From: Rubricoccus sp963708165
Lineage (GTDB): Bacteria; Bacteroidota; Rhodothermia; Rhodothermales; Rubricoccaceae
Direction of reading: 5' to 3'
Length of the DNA stretch: 64,000 nucleotides
Assembly: GCA_963708165.1 (NCBI GenBank)
Contig: OY970187.1
Location: 248,001 to 312,000 of the forward strand
Shown here in pieces: positions 33,683-42,045 of this stretch. Position numbers and translations under genes: made by a program. The notes under the pieces were generated by a model. That model saw only the letters and a list, made by a program, of their open reading frames with translations, had not been told where the DNA came from and did not search any database. How positions within the stretch are numbered: the first letter of the stretch is position 1; every line of letters begins with the position of its first letter.

Positions 33683-36334
33683 GTGAGCACCCCTCGAAAG
33701 CGCTCGTCGTCATCCAAGACGCGGAAGACAAAGGCCTCTGGCGGCGCCACGTCGCACCAGCGGAAGATGGAGATCCTCGGCTTGGTGCTGATGGCGCTCG
33801 CGCTGCTGCTCTCGCTGGCCGTCGTCACGCACAGCCGCGCGGACGATACCATCCTGGCGCGTGAGAACATCGAGACGCTGATGGAGCCGGGCGACAACCG
33901 GGCGGAGAACCTGCTGGGGCCCATTGGCGCCGTCGTGTCACAGTCGCTCGTGACCGATCTGTTGGGCTTCCCCGTGCTGCTGCTGCTCGGGATTCTGTTC
34001 GCGTGGGGCTATGTGATGCTCCGCCAGAAGACGCCCATCTTTCTGCCCCTGTTTACCGGCCTCGCGTTTGCAGGTGCGTTTTTCCTCGCCTGCCTCTTCG
34101 GGTGGATCGACGCGCGAGTGGACACGCCGCTGGACCTGTGGAGCGGCGCGCTGGGGGCGGGCGTCGCGGGCTGGATCGAGGGGCTCGTCGGCCCGGTCGG
34201 CGCGTTCATCGTGCTCGCAGTCGCCGTCGTCGTTGTGGCTCTGCTGGTGTACGACCGCGATATTCAGTCGTCTCTGGACCGGGCCGAGGGCGCCGTGGGT
34301 GGCATCACCGCCGGGCTTACCGGCACGTGGGCGAGCTACCGCGCCGGGGCGCAAGAGCGCAAGGACCTTCGCGCCAAGGCTCGCGAGGAGCGGCAGAAGG
34401 AGCGCGAAACCGCCTTAGCAGAACGCAAAAACTCGCGCAAGCCGAAGCCCAAAGCGAAACCCACGCCTCTGGCGCCCGCCCCGGCACCGGCGCTGACGAT
34501 CGCCCCGGCGCCCGCTCGCGAAGCTGCGCCCGTCCCCGAGGTCCCGCGCGTGCCACTGCCGCGCACCACGCCAGAGGCCTCTGGCGACGACGACGTATCG
34601 GCGCGCCTCTTCGCCGACGCCCAGCCTGTCGACGACTCGCTGGTGGACGAACTCGTAGGCGAGCAGTTCGGAACGACGGCCTCTGGCGATGGAGACACGC
34701 CCATCCATGTCCACGGGCAGATCGAAGAGGAGACGGCCGACCTCGACGCCGCCAGAGGCGACTCGAAGGGGAAAATCCGGCCCGACGAGCGCGAGCTCGC
34801 CTACGACTTCCCCAGCATTGAACTCCTGGAGATGCCCGGCGAGGGCGCCGAGATCGACATGGACGAGATCGAGGACAACAAGCAGATCCTGCTCGACAAG
34901 CTGGAGACGTACAACATCCAGATCAGCGAGATCGACGCGGTCGTCGGCCCGACGGTCACGCGCTACGAGCTCACGCCGGCTCCTGGCGTCAAGATCAGCC
35001 GCATCACGGCGCTGGAAAACGACCTGGCGATGGCGCTGGCCGCGGCGGGCATCCGCATCATCGCCCCGATTCCAGGCAAGAGCAGTATCGGTGTCGAGAT
35101 TCCGAACCGCACGCGCGAGATGGTGCGGCTGCGGCAAACGCTCGAAAAGAAGAAATTTCGCGACGCCGGGCGCGGCGGCGGCATGGCGCTGCCCGTCCCC
35201 ATCGGCAAGACCATCGAGGGCGAGACGCACCTGATGGACCTCGCAAAGATGCCTCACCTCTTGATTGCCGGGGCCACAGGCTCGGGCAAGTCCGTGGGCC
35301 TCAACACGCTCATCATCGGGCTGCTGTACGCCAAGCACCCGGCGGACCTGAAGTTCGTGATGGTGGACCCGAAAAAGATCGAGCTCAACGGCTACGCGAC
35401 GCTGCTCAACCACTTCGTGGCGATGCCCGAGGACGCTGAGGACCCGATCACGACCGACTTCGCGCAAGCGGCCGCCGTGCTCAGGTCCTGCGAGCGCGAG
35501 ATGGAGATCCGCTACGACTTGCTCGCCGAGGCGGGCGTGCGCGGCATCGAGGAGTACAACAAAAAGGTGGCCTCTGGCGCGACGGCCGACCTGGGCAAAA
35601 AGCACCGGCACCTGCCGTACATCGTCGTCGTGGTGGACGAGTTGGCGGACCTCATGATGACGAGCGCGAAGGAGGTGGAAGCGCCCATCGCGCGGTTGGC
35701 GCAGATGGCGCGCGCGGTCGGTGTGCACCTGGTTCTCGCCACGCAGCGGCCAAGCGTTGATGTCATCACGGGCCTCATCAAGGCAAACTTCCCCAGCCGC
35801 ATCGCCTACCAAACCTCGTCCAAGATCGACTCCCGCACCATCATCGACGGCGGCGGCGCGGAGCAACTCGTGGGCAACGGCGACTGTCTGTACATGAACG
35901 GGTCCCGCATCATTCGCCTGCAGGGACCGTTTGTGAGCGTGGGCGAGGTGGAGCGCATCGCGGACTTTATCGGCGCGCAGGACGGCTCCGGCCCCTACCT
36001 GCTCCCGCCGATGGAGCCCGGCTCGGACGCGCCCGAGGGCTCGGCCGGTGCCAACATCTCGGACCGCGACGATCTGTTCGACGACGCCGCGCGCGTCATC
36101 GTGCGCTCCCAGCAGGGATCGGTGAGTCTGCTCCAGCGCAAGCTCTCGGTCGGGTACACGCGCGCGGCGCGGTTGGTAGATCAGTTGGAAGAAGCGGGCA
36201 TCGTCGGCGAGTTCGAAGGCTCCAAAGCCCGCGAGGTCCTCGTCGGCAGCGAGAGCCAACTGGACGCGCTTCTGGCGGGCGAGACCAACATCGACGACGT
36301 GGCGCCCGACGTGCCGTTCGACTTCCCGTCGTGA
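33683..36334 (+). CDS. ftsK: DNA translocase FtsK/SpoIIIE
   Basis: FtsK pumps chromosome ends through the closing septum and activates dif recombination. The 883-residue protein starts at a GTG. It has four N-terminal transmembrane helices (residues about 28-195), a basic coiled region (RKDLRAKAREERQKERET) and a Pro/Ala linker with motif-coded PEASG and PLA. The motor follows with Walker A GATGSGKS at residues 530-537, Walker B IVVVVDELADLMM and the C-terminal winged-helix gamma domain (LLQRKLSVGYTRAARLVDQLEEAGIVG) that would read KOPS-like polar sequences. The linker is shorter than in E. coli, giving a SpoIIIE-like length. Confidence 0.96.
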   Translation: MSTPRKRSSSSKTRKTKASGGATSHQRKMEILGLVLMALALLLSLAVVTHSRADDTILARENIETLMEPGDNRAENLLGPIGAVVSQSLVTDLLGFPVLLLLGILFAWGYVMLRQKTPIFLPLFTGLAFAGAFFLACLFGWIDARVDTPLDLWSGALGAGVAGWIEGLVGPVGAFIVLAVAVVVVALLVYDRDIQSSLDRAEGAVGGITAGLTGTWASYRAGAQERKDLRAKAREERQKERETALAERKNSRKPKPKAKPTPLAPAPAPALTIAPAPAREAAPVPEVPRVPLPRTTPEASGDDDVSARLFADAQPVDDSLVDELVGEQFGTTASGDGDTPIHVHGQIEEETADLDAARGDSKGKIRPDERELAYDFPSIELLEMPGEGAEIDMDEIEDNKQILLDKLETYNIQISEIDAVVGPTVTRYELTPAPGVKISRITALENDLAMALAAAGIRIIAPIPGKSSIGVEIPNRTREMVRLRQTLEKKKFRDAGRGGGMALPVPIGKTIEGETHLMDLAKMPHLLIAGATGSGKSVGLNTLIIGLLYAKHPADLKFVMVDPKKIELNGYATLLNHFVAMPEDAEDPITTDFAQAAAVLRSCEREMEIRYDLLAEAGVRGIEEYNKKVASGATADLGKKHRHLPYIVVVVDELADLMMTSAKEVEAPIARLAQMARAVGVHLVLATQRPSVDVITGLIKANFPSRIAYQTSSKIDSRTIIDGGGAEQLVGNGDCLYMNGSRIIRLQGPFVSVGEVERIADFIGAQDGSGPYLLPPMEPGSDAPEGSAGANISDRDDLFDDAARVIVRSQQGSVSLLQRKLSVGYTRAARLVDQLEEAGIVGEFEGSKAREVLVGSESQLDALLAGETNIDDVAPDVPFDFPS

Positions 36335-36335
36335 T

Positions 36336-36419
36336 GGGGTACGGGGTACGAAGTACGAGGTACGGATCCAGCGCGAGCGCTCCAGCTAGAGGGTACCCGG
36401 TACCCCGCACCCGGTACCT
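36336..36419. repeat. heptamer array (GGTAC type) with dyad symmetry before purK
   Basis: Left part: GGGGTAC GGGGTAC GAAGTAC GAGGTAC. Right part: GGGTACC CGGTACC CCGCACC CGGTACC. Both have period 7, and the two halves are inverse complements of each other, so a long imperfect hairpin is possible. The array fills the gap between ftsK and purK and ends 3 nt before the purK ATG. Confidence 0.75.
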
Positions 36420-36422
36420 GCG

Positions 36423-37554
36423 ATGACCCTCGGCATCCTCGGCGGAGGTCAACTCGGCCGCATGAGCGCGCTTGCCGCTCTCCGCATGGGCATCGACGTG
36501 CGCATCCTCACGCCAGAGGCGGCCTCTGGCGGCGTGCCCGGCCCCGTCGCGGCGTTCGCGAACGTGACGGTTGCCGACTGGACCGACCCGAGCGTCTTGC
36601 GCGAGTGGGCCACCGGCTGCGATGCCGTCACGGTCGAAAGCGAGTGGGCGCCCGCCGAGCTTCTGGCGGCGGTATGCCCCGAGACCCCGATTCGGCCGCA
36701 CCCCGCAACGCTGCGGTTCATCCGCCACAAAGGGCGCCAGAACGATGTGCTGAGATACGCAGGCGTGCCGGTTCCCTATTACGTGAACTGCGCCACGCTA
36801 GAGGCCGCGCGTCAGGCTCCCAACGCCTTCGGCTGGCCGGTCATGGCGAAGAAGTACGAGGGCTCCTACGACGGCTACGGCAACGCCACGTGCCGCGCGC
36901 CAGAGGATCTGGAGCGGGCGTGGCAGGACTCTGGCCTCTGGCGATGGACTGCTGATCGAAGCGTTCGTGCCCTTCGAGCGCGAGGTCTCGGCGCTCGTCG
37001 CGCGGCGCGAGAACGGCGAGACGGCGGTCTACCCCATCATCGCGAGCGAGCACCGCGAGCACCAGTTGTGGGCCGCGCACGTGCCCGCGGGACTCTCGCC
37101 AGAGGCCGAGGCGCGGGCCCGCGAGGTCGCCTCTGGCGCGATTGCGGCGGTCGGCGGCGTGGGGCTGTTGGCAGTCGAGATGTTCTTGATGCCGGACGGG
37201 AATGTGCTCGTCAACGAGATCGCGCCGCGGCCGCACAACACGGGTCACCTGACGATTGAGGCGTGCCACGGCTCGCAGTTCGAAAACCACGTGCGGGCGG
37301 CGCTAGATCTGCCTCTGGCGAACCCAGCGTTGCGCGTGCCCGCGGCCTGCATGGTCAACGTCGTCGGCACGCGCGAGGGGAAGCGGGCGCCGGACATGCG
37401 GGCTGCGCTCGCGGTCTCGGACGCGGCGGTACACCTCTACGGCAAGGCGGACTCGCGCCCGCACCGGAAGCTGGGCCACGTGACGGCGACAGGCGATACG
37501 CCAGAGGCGGCGCGCGAGATGGCCGAGCAGGCGGTGCGCGCGTTGGGCTTGTAG
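36423..37554 (+). CDS. purK: N5-carboxyaminoimidazole ribonucleotide synthase (one-base shift inside)
   Basis: PurK makes N5-CAIR from AIR, ATP and bicarbonate; PurE (here at 40980) then converts it to CAIR in purine synthesis. The first frame has GILGGGQLGRMSALAALRMG (N-terminal domain) and the ATP-grasp part LRFIRHKGRQNDVLR and GWPVMAKKYEGSYDGYGN. The second frame has IEAFVPFEREVSALVARR and VLVNEIAPRPHNTGHLTIEAC. An extra base near 36931 separates them within a decamer-containing stretch; removing it gives 376 residues, a normal length. An assembly indel is most likely. It is preceded by a heptamer array. Confidence 0.92.
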
Positions 37555-37602
37555 GCGCGCCTCTGGCGCCATACGTTTGAGCATTCACTCGCCTTTTGCG
37601 CC

Positions 37603-38139
37603 ATGCTTTCCGTCCTCCTCGCTCTTCTGTCGCTCATCGCGGTCCCTCAGCAAGACGTAGATCTGGAGGTCACGTTTCTACGGGCGACAAATGCCGTTCA
37701 AGCTCGTCTGCTGATCCAAGACGCTGCGCCAGAGGCGAAGATCGAGGAGGTAACGTTTAAGCCGCTGAGCATCGGCGGAGGAGTGGAGCAGGTGCCAACA
37801 GCGGAGCAGATGGAAGCGTTGATCTCGGGCGGCGCAATCTCAGTCGAAGTCCGCAGCGTCAGGAATTCGCTCGCTGCAACCGGCTTCCCCGCGGACTTGG
37901 ACAGCCTACCGGCGCTGCGCGCGCGGTCAGAGCGCCCGCGGTACTCAGTCCGCATCGAACTGCCCGGCGCGTGGACGACACATCAGGGCACAGACCTGTT
38001 TGCTTCTGTACTCGGCGCACCCGCTGGCGGAAGCAAATCGGCCAATACCGCGCGGCTGTCGGTGGCCTCTGGCGACGCCGCGGCGGTCCGCGAGCGGCTT
38101 CTCGCGCGGCCCGAGGTCGTCATGGTGGAGGTGCGGTAG
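37603..38139 (+). CDS. hypothetical exported protein
   Basis: The 178-residue protein has an N-terminal hydrophobic segment (MLSVLLALLSLIAVPQQ) that could be a signal peptide, then an alternating alpha/beta pattern with no Cys. I recognise no family. A region of beta character (LEVTFLRATNAVQARLLIQ, ARYSVRIELPGAW-like) precedes an Ala/Ser-rich C-terminal end that includes a motif-coded ASG. It is 48 bp downstream of purK on the same strand. Confidence 0.65.
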   Translation: MLSVLLALLSLIAVPQQDVDLEVTFLRATNAVQARLLIQDAAPEAKIEEVTFKPLSIGGGVEQVPTAEQMEALISGGAISVEVRSVRNSLAATGFPADLDSLPALRARSERPRYSVRIELPGAWTTHQGTDLFASVLGAPAGGSKSANTARLSVASGDAAAVRERLLARPEVVMVEVR

Positions 38140-38258
38140 GCGGCACGGATAATCGCGCCAAGCGGAACGCCTGCGTGACGCCAGGGGCCTCTGGCGCTCG
38201 GCATTGCATCTAACAACGCCAGAGGCCGAAACCAGGGGCAACACTCCTCCCTGGTGAC

Positions 38259-38837
38259 ATGACCTACGCCCTGATCGCTCTCGCCCTCGTGCTCGCCGCG
38301 GGCCTCGCGCTTCTCTACAACAAGCTCGTGCGGCTGCGCCGGGCGGTCGAGAACGCGTTTGCGCAGATCGACGTGCAGTTGCAGCGGCGGCACGATCTGA
38401 TTCCCAACCTGGTGGAGACGGCCAAGGCGTACCTCACGCACGAGCAGGCCACGTTCGAAGGCGTCGCGCGGGCGCGGTCCCAGGCGGCGCAGGCTCGCGC
38501 CGAGGCCACGCCGACGGATGCGCCGTCGATGCGCGCGCTCGCACAGGCCGAGACTGGACTGGGTGCGGCGCTCGGGCGCCTCATGGCCGTGAGCGAGGCA
38601 CACCCCACGCTGCAAGCCGACGCGCAAATGGCGGCGCTGCACGAGGAGCTCTCGTCCACAGAAAACCGCATCGCGTTCTCGCGCCAGGCCTACAACGATT
38701 CCGTGACGCGCTACGACGTGAGCGTGGAAAGCGTGCCGGGCGTGTTCGTGGCCGGTCCGCTGGGCTTCAAGCCCGCCGAGAGCCTGCTCGTGGCCCCGCC
38801 AGAGGCAGCGGTCGCGCCTCGCGTGGCCTTCGCGTGA
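38259..38837 (+). CDS. LemA family protein
   Basis: The 192-residue protein has an N-terminal helix (YALIALALVLAAGLALLYNKLV) followed by the LemA core: RRAVENAFAQIDVQLQRRHDLIPNLVETAKAYLTHEQATFEGVARARSQ. Further motifs are LSSTENRIAFSRQAYNDSVTRYD and VPGVFVAGPLGFKP. LemA proteins are membrane-anchored helical bundles of poorly known function, often paired with an M48 peptidase or TPM domain protein. The next gene is an M48 peptidase, which fits this pairing. Confidence 0.93.
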   Translation: MTYALIALALVLAAGLALLYNKLVRLRRAVENAFAQIDVQLQRRHDLIPNLVETAKAYLTHEQATFEGVARARSQAAQARAEATPTDAPSMRALAQAETGLGAALGRLMAVSEAHPTLQADAQMAALHEELSSTENRIAFSRQAYNDSVTRYDVSVESVPGVFVAGPLGFKPAESLLVAPPEAAVAPRVAFA

Positions 38838-38901
38838 GCCTCTGCCTCTGGCGGGTGCCCTTGGGGTGTCGCCAGAGGCGAGGGCTCGGGCCTCTGGCGC
38901 G

Positions 38902-40959
38902 ATGACCACCACCGACTTTCTCGCCGCCCAGCGCAGCGCGCAGTCCGCCTCACGCGTGCTCCTGGCCGTGTTCGCGCTCTACGCGCTGGCTGCGGGCGCG
39001 GCGTACCACGTCGTCATGCGCGAGATCGCGCAGCGCCTGTCCATGCACCTCGGAGGCGGCTGGGCGCCTCTGGCGGTGTGGCTCGTGCCAGCCGCATTCG
39101 TGGGCCTCATGATCGCCAGAGGCGTGCGGACCTACCGGCACCTTTCGGACCCCGACCAAGCGCTTTCCGCAGTGGGCGCGAATCCGGTCGCGCTCCGGCC
39201 ACAGGCTCCAAACGAGCGGCGCCTGCGCAACGTGGTGGAAGAAGTCGCCGTCGCGGCGTCGATCCCGGTTCCGGCCGTCTGGATTCTGGACGGCCAGGGC
39301 GGGCTCAACGCGATGGCGGCGGGCGCAGACGAACACCACGCCGTCCTCTTCACCGACGCGGCCACGCATGAGTTCACGCGCGACGAGTTGCAGGCCGTCG
39401 CCGCGCACGAGATCGCACACCTGGCCTCTGGCGACACGCGCATCAACACGCTCACCGCCGCCTTCGTGGCGGGCGCAGGGGCAGGCATGGTGCCGTTCCT
39501 CTGGATGGGCCGCAAGTTTCTAAAACTGCTCGTGCTTCTGGTTTCCAGTGTGGCCGGGGGCGGGCGCGACGACGACCCTCAGGGTCTGCTCGCGGTCCTG
39601 GTTCTGGGCGTGGGCGGGCCCATCCTCCCGCTCCTTCTCATCCACGCCGCGTTCAGCGGGTCGCCGGTCGTCAGTCCGGCCTGGCTTCTCGTGACAGGTT
39701 TCTGGACTCTGATGGTCGGCATGGTGCCTCTGGCGGGCATCGGTGCCGCTGGGCATCTGGTAGGCACGCTCTTGACAGTGGCCGTGTCGCGCCAGCGCGA
39801 GCACCACGCCGACGCCCTCGCGCTCCAACTCACGCGCCACGCCGAGGCCCTCGCGAGCGCCCTTCGCCGCGTCGCGGAGCAGCCCATGAAGGGCCATGTC
39901 ATCACGCCCGAGCGGGCGCGCCTGGATCACTTCTTCTTCGCGCGGCCCACAACCGACCCGCCCGCGTTCTCGCTCACCGAGCCGCACCCGCCTCTGGCGG
40001 AGCGCGCCCGCCGCGTCGCCGGTCGCGCGCTCATCCTCGCCCCTGGCGACAGGCAGCGCCGCCATGGGCCTGCCCCCCGCGCGCCGCAAGCCGGCGCGGC
40101 GCTCGGCGCGTTGCAACGCCCCCTCGCGATGCTACCCGCGCCACTTCTAGATGCCTGCCACGACGCAACGCTGGCGCCTCTGGCGGTGCTGGCCGTCCTC
40201 GCCAGCGAAGGCAAGACGCCAGAGGCCGATGCGCGCCGCGCCATCTCAGGCGCTTCGCTCGACGCCGATGCGGTGTTCGCTCTCTCGACGGGCCTGCGCT
40301 CGGGTGCCGACCTTCTTCCTGCCATCGAGGTCGCGATGCCTGCCTTGCGCGAGATGGACGGCCCGGCCCGCCAGAGGCTAGCCGAGGCGGTGCGGGCGTT
40401 GATCGCGGCGGACGGCACGGAAACGCTCGCGGAGCACGCGGTCCTGCAGATGCTCCGGTGGGGGTTTGCGCCGCCGCCCTCGGGCCACGCGCTGGGCGCC
40501 GAGATCGCCCGCGCGAGCGATGTGCTCTTCGCCTGCATCGCGAGCGCAGGCTCGCCTCTGGCGGCGGCCCAAACCGGCGCCCTCGCGGCGGGCCGAGCCG
40601 CTCTGCGTGCCACGCTTCCTCTCCCGGCTCCGCCAGAGGCGCAAACCGCCCGGGCGCAAACCGCCGGGGCGCATGCCGGGGCGCAAACCGCCGGGGCCTC
40701 TCGCGAGTCACCGTTCGAACAGCTGGATGGCGCGCTAAACGTGCTTCGCCGTGCCTCGCCCGTGCAGCGCCACGCAGTACTGGACGCCGCCCACGCTGTC
40801 GTCACCGCAGACGGGCGCACGCTGCGCGAGGAAGCAGCGCTGCTGCGCGCCGCGGCCCTCGCCCTGGGCGTCGCGTGCGTGGTCCACCCCAGGCCTCTGG
40901 CGCCAGAGGCGGCGCCCGCCACGGTCCAGCCTCCGGCGAGGATAGCCTCGCTAGCTTGA
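38902..40959 (+). CDS. M48 family metallopeptidase with C-terminal extension
   Basis: This 685-residue membrane peptidase has an N-terminal pair of helices, then the zinc motif HEIAH at residues 169-173 in AAHEIAHLASGDTRINT. Further helices follow (FLWMGRKFLKLLVLL, VLVLGVGGPILPLLLIHAA), and the third ligand is likely the Glu of SRQREHHADALAL. M48 (HtpX-like) enzymes degrade damaged membrane proteins. The C-terminal half (from about residue 390) is not typical of HtpX; it contains helical segments reminiscent of TerB-like modules (AVRALIAADGTETLAEHAVLQML). A short tandem repeat encodes AQTAG-type units near 40640-40700. It forms a pair with the upstream LemA gene. Confidence 0.9.
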   Translation: MTTTDFLAAQRSAQSASRVLLAVFALYALAAGAAYHVVMREIAQRLSMHLGGGWAPLAVWLVPAAFVGLMIARGVRTYRHLSDPDQALSAVGANPVALRPQAPNERRLRNVVEEVAVAASIPVPAVWILDGQGGLNAMAAGADEHHAVLFTDAATHEFTRDELQAVAAHEIAHLASGDTRINTLTAAFVAGAGAGMVPFLWMGRKFLKLLVLLVSSVAGGGRDDDPQGLLAVLVLGVGGPILPLLLIHAAFSGSPVVSPAWLLVTGFWTLMVGMVPLAGIGAAGHLVGTLLTVAVSRQREHHADALALQLTRHAEALASALRRVAEQPMKGHVITPERARLDHFFFARPTTDPPAFSLTEPHPPLAERARRVAGRALILAPGDRQRRHGPAPRAPQAGAALGALQRPLAMLPAPLLDACHDATLAPLAVLAVLASEGKTPEADARRAISGASLDADAVFALSTGLRSGADLLPAIEVAMPALREMDGPARQRLAEAVRALIAADGTETLAEHAVLQMLRWGFAPPPSGHALGAEIARASDVLFACIASAGSPLAAAQTGALAAGRAALRATLPLPAPPEAQTARAQTAGAHAGAQTAGASRESPFEQLDGALNVLRRASPVQRHAVLDAAHAVVTADGRTLREEAALLRAAALALGVACVVHPRPLAPEAAPATVQPPARIASLA
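40626..40702 (+). repeat. in-gene tandem repeat in the M48 peptidase gene
   Basis: The unit GGGGCGCAAACCGCC is repeated about three times with small changes, encoding Ala-Gln-Thr-Ala-Gly units in a linker. It looks like replication slippage next to decamer copies. Confidence 0.6.
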
Positions 40960-40979
40960 GGCGCACCCCTCATGCCTCA

Positions 40980-41489
40980 ATGTCTGCTCCTCTCGTCGGC
41001 ATCGCGATGGGCTCCGAGTCGGACTGGCCGACGATGGAGGCCGCCGCCCAGATCCTTGCTCAGTTCGACGTCCCGTTCGAGTGCCGTGTGCTCTCGGCCC
41101 ACCGCACGCCAGAGGCCATGACCGAGTACGCGCAGTCGGCGCGCGCTAGAGGCTTGCGCGTCATCGTCGGCGGCGCGGGCGGCGCGGCGCACTTGCCGGG
41201 CATGATCGCGGCCAGCACCACGCTGCCGGTCATTGGCGTGCCGGTGCAGACGCGCGCGCTGGGCGGGCTGGACTCGCTCTACTCCATCGTGCAAATGCCC
41301 GGCGGCGTGCCCGTTGCGACGGTCGCCATCGGCGGCGCCAAAAACGCAGGGCTTCTAGCGGTCCAGATCCTCGCGACAACCGATGAGCCTCTGGCGGCAC
41401 AACTGGATGTCTACAGGCAGGACCTTCGCGATCTCGTAGCGGGCATGGACGAGCGCGTACGCCAGCACGGCGCAGACCTGGCAGCCTAG
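40980..41489 (+). CDS. purE: N5-carboxyaminoimidazole ribonucleotide mutase
   Basis: PurE moves the carboxyl group of N5-CAIR to give CAIR, following PurK. The 169-residue class I PurE has GIAMGSESDWPTMEAAAQIL, the SAHRTPEAM active-site motif and GGAGGAAHLPGM, then GVPVQTRALGGLDSLYSIVQMPGGVPVATVAIG. The ATG at 40980 is chosen; the longer frame runs through the M48 gene. purK lies 3.4 kb upstream on the same strand, separated by unrelated genes. Confidence 0.97.
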   Translation: MSAPLVGIAMGSESDWPTMEAAAQILAQFDVPFECRVLSAHRTPEAMTEYAQSARARGLRVIVGGAGGAAHLPGMIAASTTLPVIGVPVQTRALGGLDSLYSIVQMPGGVPVATVAIGGAKNAGLLAVQILATTDEPLAAQLDVYRQDLRDLVAGMDERVRQHGADLAA

Positions 41490-42045
41490 CGCCAGAGGCG
41501 CGCTCCGCCAGAGGCGCGCTCCGCCAGATAAGACGTTCACATACTGGCACGGTTGGCGATCACTCGGCCGCGCAGATTGTCACGCCACAGGCCTGCGGCT
41601 CAGCCTGGTGCGCGCCTGTTGCAGTGGCGGCCAAACGGACTCGGGACGCCAGAGGCCTGGCAGACTCACAGTCCACCCCGGGAATAGCCCTCTGCGAGCC
41701 CGCCACCGCGAAGACGCCTCCGAGCCTCTGGCGCACCACAGCCACCTCCACGCGCGAGTTCAATGGCCTCGAAACCCTCAAGGACGTGCGAGAGACTGGT
41801 TTGGGCTCACAGGGTGCTCCAGAGGTCGGCGTCTCCCCCAGACATCCGGAGCCAAGCGGATATGTGTGCACTCCTGCTAGCGCATCTACGGGCCGCTTGA
41901 CTACACGAGTCCTCCCAAAAACATCCTTGAGGCATCTGTTACATGCATCCGCCGTCTCAGGCAGACATAGCTTTGCCATCTCTCCACAGAGCGCTCTATA
42001 CTGTGGAAGGGCTTCCGGCCCGCTCTATCCACACCCTCTCCCTCT
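41490..42045. other. intergenic region before the T9SS cargo gene
   Basis: These 556 bp contain decamers, including a short tandem of about 16 bp (GCCAGAGGCGCGCTCC) repeated just after the purE stop. A minus-strand ORF at 41560-41979 (139 residues, ending with a Cys-containing tail) has no recognisable features; I do not support it as a gene. The promoter of the T9SS cargo gene should lie in the more A/T-rich last 200 bp. Confidence 0.45.

Noticed and set aside
36336..36419. CRISPR array
   Set aside because: Units are 7 bp with no spacers and inverted halves, and no cas genes are nearby.
41560..41979. Minus-strand 139-residue ORF as a gene
   Set aside because: No start signal, domain or neighbour support; its composition could arise by chance in high-GC intergenic DNA.
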